Shown here: positions 1 to 5,012 of the stretch, in pieces | Layout of the letters: every line of letters starts with the position of its first letter | Numbering within the stretch: position 1 is the first letter of the stretch | Source of the DNA: an uncultured Eubacteriales bacterium | GTDB taxonomy: Bacteria; Bacillota; Clostridia; Oscillospirales; UBA644 | Direction: 5' to 3' | NCBI GenBank assembly: GCA_934481505.1 | Contig: CAKSPP010000042.1 | Location: 1-8,999 of the forward strand | Length of the DNA stretch: 8,999 bases | Made by a program: the position numbers and the translations under genes | Notes under the pieces: model-generated | The model's database searches: none | Seen by the model: only the letters and a program-made list of their open reading frames with translations | What the model was told of the DNA's origin: nothing

Positions 1-147
1 TGGGCGGGTCATAGCCGAGAAAATGTCTCCGTCTCTTTTTATATCCCAAAGTTCGACGCCCGAAGCCGCACACTTTGTCAAAAACTCTTCCGGGTTGTCT
101 CCCCAAAGTTCAAATCGGACGCTGCCGAAAAGTCTGTCCGTAATCAT
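1..147 (-). CDS. yqfD: Sporulation protein YqfD, N-terminal fragment (runs off left edge)
   Basis: This is the first 49 codons of a protein whose remainder lies outside the window. The visible N-terminus (MITDRLFGSVRFELWG, later VELWDIKRDG) matches the pattern I know from the start of YqfD/stage IV sporulation proteins. In those, a short segment ending in an 'xxWDVKR'-like motif precedes the membrane spans. YqfD is a membrane protein made in the mother cell under sigma-E in Bacillus subtilis and needed for efficient sporulation; its biochemical role is unknown. The ATG follows a near-perfect AGGAGG. It lies 9 bases after the yqfC stop codon, so the two are co-transcribed and probably translationally coupled. 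The family call rests on a short fragment, but the yqfC neighbour makes it convincing. Confidence 0.8.
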   Translation of the reverse strand, partial: MITDRLFGSVRFELWGDNPEEFLTKCAASGVELWDIKRDGDIFSAMTRP

Positions 148-152
148 AAAAG

Positions 153-158
153 CCTCCT
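153..158 (-). promoter_or_regulatory. Ribosome binding site of yqfD overlapping the yqfC stop codon
   Basis: On the minus strand the sequence reads TAGGAGGCTTTTATG. The TAG that ends yqfC forms the first part of the AGGAGG Shine-Dalgarno sequence of yqfD, with a 5-base spacer to the ATG. Termination on yqfC would place ribosomes directly on the yqfD site, which suggests coupled translation. Confidence 0.85.
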
Positions 159-384
159 AATCCGTGTAGTCAAGGGATAAAATTTTCCCCGTGACGACTA
201 CGGCGTTTGCCCGAATATCGGATAAAGTAAGATTTTGTCCGATAATTCGCAGGCGGAAACTTTTATATTTAAGTTTGACGGTTTCTTGCTGATATTCTTC
301 GATTTTCAGAAAGCCCTCCGCGAAAACGGAGTCTCTTCCGAAAATTTCGACCGAAGCTTCGGGATAACAGTCGTTAAATTTCAT
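157..384 (-). CDS. yqfC: YabP/YqfC-family sporulation protein YqfC
   Basis: A 75-residue protein made almost entirely of short beta strands. The order resembles the YabP/YqfC family: a polar N-terminus, then 'LKIEEYQQETVKLKYKSFRLRI' (residues about 26-47), then IIGQNLTLSDIRANAVVVTG. The last stretch matches the family pattern of a 'GxNLxIxxLxxxxxxIxGxI' segment followed by a short hydrophobic end. In B. subtilis yqfC is a sigma-E gene expressed with yqfD in the mother cell; a precise function is not known. The ATG is the first possible start, because an in-frame TGA lies three codons upstream. A GAGGG stands just before it. The protein is shorter than the roughly 90-residue B. subtilis homologue, mostly at the N-terminus. 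It lies 58 bases downstream of the alpha/beta-hydrolase gene and immediately upstream of yqfD. Confidence 0.82.
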   Translation of the reverse strand: MKFNDCYPEASVEIFGRDSVFAEGFLKIEEYQQETVKLKYKSFRLRIIGQNLTLSDIRANAVVVTGKILSLDYTD

Positions 385-414
385 CTTTGTCCCTCACAGA
401 TATGTTCTCGGAAA

Positions 415-443
415 TATCTATGCGGAAAAAGACCCGAAAATTC
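415..443 (-). promoter_or_regulatory. Candidate sigma-E promoter for yqfC-yqfD
   Basis: On the minus strand a GAATTTT (437-443) is followed after 14 bases by CATAGATA (415-422). This resembles the sigma-E pattern of an ATA/T-rich -35 and a CATACAAT-type -10 separated by about 14 bases. The predicted start of transcription would leave a leader of about 25 bases containing the yqfC ribosome binding site. The -35 overlaps the stop codon of the upstream hydrolase gene. The match is imperfect. Its support is partly knowledge that yqfCD is sigma-E controlled in Bacillus. Confidence 0.4.
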
Positions 444-1354
444 TATTCTTCGCCTTTTATAAAGGCAAGGATAACGTTTCTGTAATTATATTCGTCCTTT
501 ACCATACCGTAAAGATGTTCGCAGTCGGAAATAAGATAAAGTTTTGCTTCGTTTTGTTTGTCTGCGGCGGCTTTTACCGTCTGTGCGGTGTCGGAGGGCA
601 AAACTCCGTCCGACTGACCGTAAATAAACAGGATTTTTTTGCCCGACATCTTTTCAAGCGTTTCGACGGGCGAGGGGTAGGAATAATCTATCGGCGAAAC
701 GAGCGGCAGGAAAAACTTTACCGCGGAATTGAAAAGCCCGTTTTTAACTCCCGTGAAACAGGACATACTCTGCGAAAGCAGGGTCGAAAGGTCGGCATAA
801 AGGCTGTCCGCAATTATCTTTTCAACGCCTTTTTCGTTTGCCGCTTCAAGGACGGGGGCAGCTCCGAAACCGAGTCCGTAGAGAATTATTTCTCCGTCGG
901 GAATAAGCTCGGTAACTTTGTCGATAATTTTGCAAAGCTCTTCGGTTTCTTCTTTCTGTCCGAAAGAATAGCCTTTGCCCTGAGACTGTCCGCTGCCCGA
1001 ATAGTCGAACATTACGACGTTGTAACCCTCTTCGCAGAAGAATTTGACCGTATACAAAAGCGAAATATCGTTCATTTCGCGGTTGTCGGAATAGTTGTGG
1101 GAAATAATTATCGTCTGCTTGCTTTCCGAAACATTGTCTTTATCTTTTTGAGCCGGAATAAACCAGCCCGAAAGATTTTCCGTTTCGAGGCTGTCGAAAT
1201 AAAGACCGAGTTCGTCGGGGGAGGAACGCAAAATTTTCCGTTCGGGATCATATACGCTTTTTGCCGTTAAGACGGCGGAAATCGTGAACGCCGCCGCGGC
1301 AATAACAAACGCGGCAACGAGAATTATACAAACCGTTCTGATAACTTTTTTCAT
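443..1354 (-). CDS. Membrane-anchored alpha/beta-hydrolase-fold protein lacking the nucleophile serine
   Basis: A 303-residue protein. Residues about 4-30 form one hydrophobic N-terminal segment (signal anchor), so the hydrolase domain should lie outside the membrane. The domain carries the usual landmarks: an HNYSDNR oxyanion-type loop at 86-92, FDYSGSGQSQG at 116-126, and strand-plus-elbow 'IILYGLGFGAAPVL' at 156-169. IYGQSDG with the acid Asp249 and DCEH with the base His280 follow. This is the layout of the YqkD/FrsA-like 'serine aminopeptidase S33' hydrolases. The elbow that should read G-x-S-x-G reads G-L-G-F-G, so residue 162 is Gly instead of the nucleophile Ser, although Asp and His are kept. 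It may therefore be a non-catalytic binding or scaffold protein, unless another residue serves. Start: the ATG is preceded by TGAGGTAG and a strong sigma-A promoter. The fold is confident; activity and substrate are unknown. Confidence 0.85.
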   Translation of the reverse strand: MKKVIRTVCIILVAAFVIAAAAFTISAVLTAKSVYDPERKILRSSPDELGLYFDSLETENLSGWFIPAQKDKDNVSESKQTIIISHNYSDNREMNDISLLYTVKFFCEEGYNVVMFDYSGSGQSQGKGYSFGQKEETEELCKIIDKVTELIPDGEIILYGLGFGAAPVLEAANEKGVEKIIADSLYADLSTLLSQSMSCFTGVKNGLFNSAVKFFLPLVSPIDYSYPSPVETLEKMSGKKILFIYGQSDGVLPSDTAQTVKAAADKQNEAKLYLISDCEHLYGMVKDEYNYRNVILAFIKGEE

Positions 1355-1374
1355 ACTTCACTACCTCAATATAT

Positions 1375-1403
1375 ATTATACTATATATTACAGTTGAAAT
1401 CAA
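1375..1403 (-). promoter_or_regulatory. Sigma-A promoter of the alpha/beta-hydrolase gene
   Basis: On the minus strand TTGATT (1398-1403) and a perfect TATAAT (1375-1380) are separated by exactly 17 bases. Transcription would start about 10-15 bases before the ribosome binding site TGAGGTAG of the downstream gene. The promoter faces away from the DUF1846 promoter in the same intergenic region. Confidence 0.8.
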
Positions 1404-1447
1404 TACGAAAAAGGGAAAATTTTTGACAAAATTCCCGTCTGCCTATC

Positions 1448-1477
1448 TTGACAAACGACCGTTTTGTATTATATAAT
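1448..1477 (+). promoter_or_regulatory. Sigma-A promoter of the DUF1846 gene
   Basis: A perfect TTGACA (1448-1453) and a perfect TATAAT (1472-1477) are separated by 18 bases. Transcription should begin near 1484. That leaves an upstream ATG at 1486 almost at the transcript end and supports the later start at 1516. A weak dyad, ACAAA-N7-TTTGT (1451-1467), lies between the two elements and could be an operator, but it is short. A second TTGACAAA occurs 25 bases upstream at 1423-1430, without a matching -10. Confidence 0.8.
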
Positions 1478-1515
1478 TACAGATAATGTTTTTAACTTGG
1501 GAAAGGGTACGGGAT

Positions 1516-2997
1516 ATGAAAAAAATCGGTTTCGATAACGAAAAATATCTGAAAATGCAATCGGCACATATAAAAGAGAGAATCGAGAAATTTGACGGCA
1601 AGCTTTATCTTGAACTCGGCGGCAAACTTTTCGACGATTACCATGCGTCACGCGTTCTTCCCGGATTCGAACCCGACAGCAAAATGAAAATGCTGCTTAA
1701 ACTCAAAGATTCAACCGAAGTCATAATCGCGATAAACGCCTGCGATATCGAAAAAAACAAAATAAGAGGCGACCTGGGGATTTCCTATGACGCCGATGTT
1801 CTCCGTCTTATCGACGCTTTTAAGGATCTCGGTCTTTATGTTTCGAGCGTTGTCCTTACCCAGTTTTCGGGGCAGTATTCCGCCGAGCTTTTCAAAAAGA
1901 AACTTGCAAATCTCGGAATAAAAGTTTATCTGCATTATCCTATCGAGGGCTACCCGAACAACATTCCTCTTATCGTTTCTGAAGCGGGCTATGGCAGAAA
2001 CGAATATGTCGAAACGACCCGTCCGCTGGTTATTGTCACCGCCCCCGGACCCGGAAGCGGAAAACTTGCGACCTGCCTTTCGCAGCTCTATCACGAACAT
2101 GAACGCGGAATTTCGGCGGGCTACGCGAAATTCGAGACTTTCCCTATCTGGAATATTCCTCTCAAACACCCCGTAAATTTGGCGTATGAAGCGGCTACAG
2201 CCGACTTAAACGACCTTAACATGATAGACCCGTTCCACCTTGAAGCTTACGGCGAAATGACCGTAAACTACAACAGAGACGTCGAGGCTTTTCCGCTGTT
2301 AAAGGCTCTTCTTGAAAGAATTCTCGGCGAAAGCCCCTATAATTCTCCGACCGATATGGGCGTCAATATGGCAGGCAACTGCATTTTCGACGACGAGGCT
2401 GTCTGCGAAGCGTCGAGAGAAGAAATCGTCCGCCGCTATTTCAAAGTCTGCTGCGATAAGGTGATGGGCAATGTTTCGGAAAGTGCCGTTATCAAAGTCG
2501 AAAGCATAATGAAGCAGGCAGGCGTCTGCCCCGAAGACAGAAAAGTCGTCCGTCCCGCGGTCGAAAAAGCGCAGTCTGCAAACGCTCACGCCGTTGCGAT
2601 AGAACTTGACAACGGAAAAGTCGTAACGGGAAAAACAAGTGCTCTTTTGGGTTCCGTTTCCGCGGCTCTCCTTAACGCAATGAAAGAAATGGCGGGTATC
2701 GACGACGATGTTCCCCTTATCGCCGAAACCTTTATCCAGCCGATAGTGAAATTAAAAAGAGAAATTCTCAATTCGGTAACGAGCCACCTCAACTCAAATG
2801 AAATGCTCATCGCTTTGTCGAGCAGTGCGACGGTAAATCCGCAGGCACAGAAAGCTCTCGGTCAGATAGGTCGACTTCGCGGCACCGAACTTCATTCCTC
2901 CGTCATGCTCTGCGAAGCGGACGAAAGAATCCTTAAAAAACTCGGCGTAAATTATACCTGCGAACCCGTCCGCCGCACCAAAAAACTTTACAGATAA
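1516..2997 (+). CDS. DUF1846 domain-containing protein
   Basis: A 493-residue cytoplasmic protein recognisable over its whole length as the DUF1846 family, by several stretches. These are MKKIGFDNEKYLKMQS at the start, 'TAPGPGSGKLATCLSQ' at about 175-190, and 'FETFPIWNIPLKHPVNLAYE'. Further on come NMIDPFHLEAYGE and YNSPTDMGVNMAGN. The GPGSGK stretch looks like a nucleotide-binding P-loop but does not fit the strict Walker A pattern, since the residue after Lys is Leu rather than Ser/Thr. No signal peptide or membrane span is visible. The family is common in Firmicutes and actinobacteria, has known structures, and has no established reaction that I can name. I chose the ATG at 1516 over an in-frame ATG at 1486. 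GAAAGGG lies 8 bases before it, family members begin at this point, and the earlier ATG coincides with the predicted transcript start. The gene stands alone, ending in its own hairpin terminator. Confidence 0.9.
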   Translation: MKKIGFDNEKYLKMQSAHIKERIEKFDGKLYLELGGKLFDDYHASRVLPGFEPDSKMKMLLKLKDSTEVIIAINACDIEKNKIRGDLGISYDADVLRLIDAFKDLGLYVSSVVLTQFSGQYSAELFKKKLANLGIKVYLHYPIEGYPNNIPLIVSEAGYGRNEYVETTRPLVIVTAPGPGSGKLATCLSQLYHEHERGISAGYAKFETFPIWNIPLKHPVNLAYEAATADLNDLNMIDPFHLEAYGEMTVNYNRDVEAFPLLKALLERILGESPYNSPTDMGVNMAGNCIFDDEAVCEASREEIVRRYFKVCCDKVMGNVSESAVIKVESIMKQAGVCPEDRKVVRPAVEKAQSANAHAVAIELDNGKVVTGKTSALLGSVSAALLNAMKEMAGIDDDVPLIAETFIQPIVKLKREILNSVTSHLNSNEMLIALSSSATVNPQAQKALGQIGRLRGTELHSSVMLCEADERILKKLGVNYTCEPVRRTKKLYR

Positions 2998-3005
2998 AAG
3001 AAAAG

Positions 3006-3041
3006 GACTGTAAAACAATCGTTTTACAGTCTGATTTTTTT
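3006..3041. terminator. Bidirectional rho-independent terminator between convergent genes
   Basis: A perfect 11-base-pair stem, GACTGTAAAAC (3006-3016) and GTTTTACAGTC (3021-3031), with a four-base AATC loop. On the plus strand it is followed by TGATTTTTTT. On the minus strand it is followed by CTTTTCTTTT. It begins 8 bases after the DUF1846 stop codon and lies directly beyond the stop of the convergent PBP5-like gene, so it can end both transcripts. Confidence 0.88.
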
Positions 3042-4346
3042 CTATAATTTGCCGTGAACTCTTCTTTTTTTCTTGATTTTGTCGTCTTTGTTTTTTCGCT
3101 TTTTCGAAGCATTTACAAGGAAAAGGTAAGTCACAAGAAGAGCGAGAACCGCGACGATAGCCACCCACAAAAGCGGATTTTTGAAAAGCCCCGCGATTTC
3201 GTCGGTATAATGAGCGATAAGGTCGACCGAAATGCTCGTTCGCGAAATGAGTTTTGTCCGTCCGATTTCAACGTCGTTATAGCGGTAAACCGCATATCCG
3301 AACGCGTCGCCCGCGTTTATCGGGGCTTTTATGTCGTCGGGAATTTCTTCGTAAGTTACCTTGATATCTTCGTCCTTTGCCGTTTTCGGAAGAGAGACTT
3401 TTATCCCCGTTTCGGCGTATAAAACCATAAAATCGGAGTCTTTTCCGAGTCTTACGTTTACTTCCGTCAGAGGTTCGTTTTTCTTTACAAGTTCTCTTAC
3501 TTCGTAGGCTTCAAGGGAATATTTAAGCAGCCTTACGGTGTCGGTAAGTGCCGAAGAAAAGCTTGTTTTCGAAAAGTTTACCGAAAGGAAACGGGAGTTG
3601 TTGTTAAGAACCGTCGAAACGACCGCAAATCCGCTGTTCGAGTCTCCCGAAACCGCAAGACCGGTTGCTCTTTTGTAGTAATAAGCCGAAGACGATTCGA
3701 CAAGCGAATTTTTCGTGTAAAGCGGACGCGTAACGCCGTTTACCGTAAGCAGGGTATATGCGATATCCGACCTGTCGAGAATTCCGTCGACGGTAAGGGC
3801 ATAGGTGCAGATTTTAACGATATCCCGAAGAGTTGTTCTTGACGGGTTCTGCTTGTCGTTATAGCCCGTTACATTCGTGAAAACCGTATTTTCGGCACCG
3901 ACGGTCTTGGCTTTTTCATTCATCTGTGCTATAATGGAAGAAAGGTTTCCGTCGGACATATAAAGACCTACGGCGACAGCCGCTTCCTGCGAGTTTCCTA
4001 TAAGCATCGCACTTATAAGGTCTCCGAGTGAAATTTTGTCTCCGTCCTTTAAGTCGGCGGAACTGTACTGCGGAGTATTTGCTCTCGTTCCCGACGGTAC
4101 TTCTATTACCTCTTCAATGTCTGCTTTTGATTCGGTGAGCATTACCGCAAGCATTAAACGGGGGAGAAAACCGCAGAATATTTCGGTGTCGGCGTTCTTT
4201 TCGATAAGAAAAGTCTGCGTCTGGACATTATAAAGAACGGAGCAGTCGCTTGCCGTTTCGGCGGAAAGCTCTTCGGCGGAAATTACGGGCGTGAAAAGAC
4301 AAACCGTAAGTAAGACCGCAAGAAAAAACGCAAAAATCTTTTTCAA
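3042..4346 (-). CDS. Secreted, membrane-tethered PBP5-like (peptidase S11) protein with degenerate active site
   Basis: A 434-residue protein with the architecture of a low-molecular-weight penicillin-binding protein. It has a signal peptide (1 to about 23, ending VISA), an S11 carboxypeptidase-like domain (about 30-285), a beta-rich C-terminal domain, a membrane span (about 391-411) and a lysine/arginine-rich tail. The scaffold is recognisable in 'SSADLKDGDKISLGDLISAM', NPSRTTLRDIVKICTYAL and 'SNSGFAVVSTV'. All three catalytic motifs are missing. S-x-x-K reads F-L-P-R (60-63), the S-x-N region reads G-N-S (117-119), and K-T-G reads A-V-S (231-233). It should not have D,D-carboxypeptidase activity and may instead bind wall peptides or partners. 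Start: I chose the TTG at 4344-4346. GGGAG stands 7 bases before it, it begins a clean signal peptide, and the upstream ATG at 4415 lies inside the promoter. An active S11 enzyme is unlikely. Confidence 0.82.
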   Translation of the reverse strand: MKKIFAFFLAVLLTVCLFTPVISAEELSAETASDCSVLYNVQTQTFLIEKNADTEIFCGFLPRLMLAVMLTESKADIEEVIEVPSGTRANTPQYSSADLKDGDKISLGDLISAMLIGNSQEAAVAVGLYMSDGNLSSIIAQMNEKAKTVGAENTVFTNVTGYNDKQNPSRTTLRDIVKICTYALTVDGILDRSDIAYTLLTVNGVTRPLYTKNSLVESSSAYYYKRATGLAVSGDSNSGFAVVSTVLNNNSRFLSVNFSKTSFSSALTDTVRLLKYSLEAYEVRELVKKNEPLTEVNVRLGKDSDFMVLYAETGIKVSLPKTAKDEDIKVTYEEIPDDIKAPINAGDAFGYAVYRYNDVEIGRTKLISRTSISVDLIAHYTDEIAGLFKNPLLWVAIVAVLALLVTYLFLVNASKKRKNKDDKIKKKRRVHGKL

Positions 4347-4370
4347 TTTTCTTCTCCCTTCGTTTATAAT
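4342..4370 (+). promoter_or_regulatory. Possible promoter of the CYTH gene
   Basis: A perfect TATAAT (4365-4370) has a poor -35, TTCAAT (4342-4347), at 17-base spacing. It would give a leader of about 56 bases before the CYTH start and would overlap the divergent PBP5-like transcription unit. No better candidate is visible closer to the gene. The -10 is in an AT-rich stretch, so chance is quite possible. Confidence 0.3.
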
Positions 4371-4386
4371 AATCCATTGTATTAAG

Positions 4387-4415
4387 AGTATAGCACATTT
4401 CCCGAATTTTAGCAA
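4387..4415 (-). promoter_or_regulatory. Sigma-A promoter (extended -10) of the PBP5-like gene
   Basis: On the minus strand TTGCTA (4410-4415) and TATACT (4387-4392) are separated by 17 bases. A TG one base before the -10 gives an extended -10 element. The transcript would start near 4380 and have a leader of about 34 bases up to the TTG start codon. This placement rules out the in-frame ATG at 4415 as the start. Confidence 0.75.
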
Positions 4416-4432
4416 TAGTTTAAGGAGGATTT

Positions 4433-4909
4433 ATGGAAACAGAAAGAAAATTTTTACTTTCCTCGTTCCCGACGGGGCTTCCCGTAAAAGAAGAATGTGT
4501 CGTTTATCAGTATTTTCTCTCGGTCGAACCCTATGTTCGCATTCGCGAAAAACAAAAGAACGGCAAAATGTCGTATAAACTCACGATAAAAGGGGACGGT
4601 ACTCTTTCGCGAGAAGAGGTCGAGTTTGACCTTGATAAAGATAAATTCGAACGCTTAAAAAACCTTTGCGACCAACCTCCCGTCGAAAAAATCTTCAAGG
4701 CGTACAGTCTTCCCGACGGAAAAACTCTTGAATGCAGCCTTGTTGACAAAAATTTCTACTATGCCGAGGTTGAATTTGAGAGTGAGACCGACGCTGAAAA
4801 ATTCGTTCCGACTTTTGATTTTCTGAAAGAAACGACCTATGATAAAAATTTCAAGATGAACGAATATTGGAAAGTTACAAGACTGTGCGGCGGTAAATTT
4901 CAAACTTAA
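4433..4909 (+). CDS. CYTH-domain (triphosphate tunnel metalloenzyme-like) protein
   Basis: A 158-residue single-domain cytoplasmic protein. It opens with the CYTH signature E-x-E-x-K (Glu2, Glu4, Lys6: METERKFLL). Further tunnel residues follow: Arg36 and Arg38 in YVRIRE, Lys53 in LTIKG, the acidic strand REEVEF at 60-65, and YAEVEFE at 110-116. Members of this family hydrolyse inorganic or nucleoside triphosphates, or act as class IV adenylate cyclases or thiamine triphosphatases, using a metal in an eight-stranded tunnel. Length fits the small bacterial type. Two usual mid-domain positions differ: the K-x-R motif reads K-I-F (86-88) and the E-x-D motif reads E-C-S (100-102). Activity is therefore uncertain. 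AAGGAGG lies 4 bases before the ATG. No terminator separates it from purA, so readthrough into purA is likely. Confidence 0.85.
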   Translation: METERKFLLSSFPTGLPVKEECVVYQYFLSVEPYVRIREKQKNGKMSYKLTIKGDGTLSREEVEFDLDKDKFERLKNLCDQPPVEKIFKAYSLPDGKTLECSLVDKNFYYAEVEFESETDAEKFVPTFDFLKETTYDKNFKMNEYWKVTRLCGGKFQT

Positions 4910-4930
4910 TATAACAAAACCCGAAAACCG

Positions 4931-4959
4931 TTGACGGAACGGCAGGGTTGTGATATGAT
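4931..4959 (+). promoter_or_regulatory. Sigma-A promoter of purA (extended -10)
   Basis: TTGACG (4931-4936) and TATGAT (4954-4959) are separated by 17 bases, with TG at 4951-4952 forming an extended -10. Transcription should start near 4966, giving a leader of about 47 bases. A short dyad, CCGTT-N5-AACGG (4928-4942), covers the -35 and could be an operator. It does not match the PurR box pattern I know from Bacillus. Confidence 0.75.
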
Positions 4960-4969
4960 TATAGGGTAC

Positions 4970-4986
4970 GGCAGAGACTTTCTGCC
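4970..4986 (+). other. Small stem-loop at the 5' end of the purA leader
   Basis: GGCAGA (4970-4975) pairs with TCTGCC (4981-4986) around the five-base loop GACTT. It sits within a few bases of the predicted transcript start and 14 bases before the AGGAGG of purA. It is too short for a riboswitch and is more likely a 5' stabilising hairpin. Confidence 0.45.
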
Positions 4987-5012
4987 TATGGAAAGAAAAA
5001 AGGAGGATCATT

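Noticed and set aside
398..419. AGATAT-N10-ATATCT dyad before yqfC, as a terminator or LexA-type operator
   Set aside because: The stem is only six A/T-rich pairs with no T tract, and it does not match the LexA pattern. A second possible sigma-E -10 (CATATCTG) inside it would put transcription start after the ribosome binding site.
515..1270. A 251-codon open frame on the plus strand
   Set aside because: It is antisense to the alpha/beta-hydrolase gene, which has a promoter, ribosome binding site and family motifs; the antisense product is Phe/Arg-rich and unlike any protein I know.
1423..1455. Two TTGACAAA copies 25 bases apart as tandem promoters
   Set aside because: Only the second has a -10 at acceptable spacing; the first is probably chance in an AT-rich region.
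1486..1515. An ATG 30 bases upstream of the chosen DUF1846 start
   Set aside because: It would fall almost at the predicted transcript start, has no ribosome binding site, and adds ten residues not seen at the family N-terminus.
4347..4415. An ATG at 4413-4415 giving a 23-residue longer PBP5-like protein
   Set aside because: It lies within the -35 element of that gene's own promoter, and the TTG at 4344-4346 has a good ribosome binding site and begins a normal signal peptide.
4921..4942. PurR box (Bacillus type) before purA
   Set aside because: Only a CCGAA core is seen, without the paired inverted copy at the required distance.
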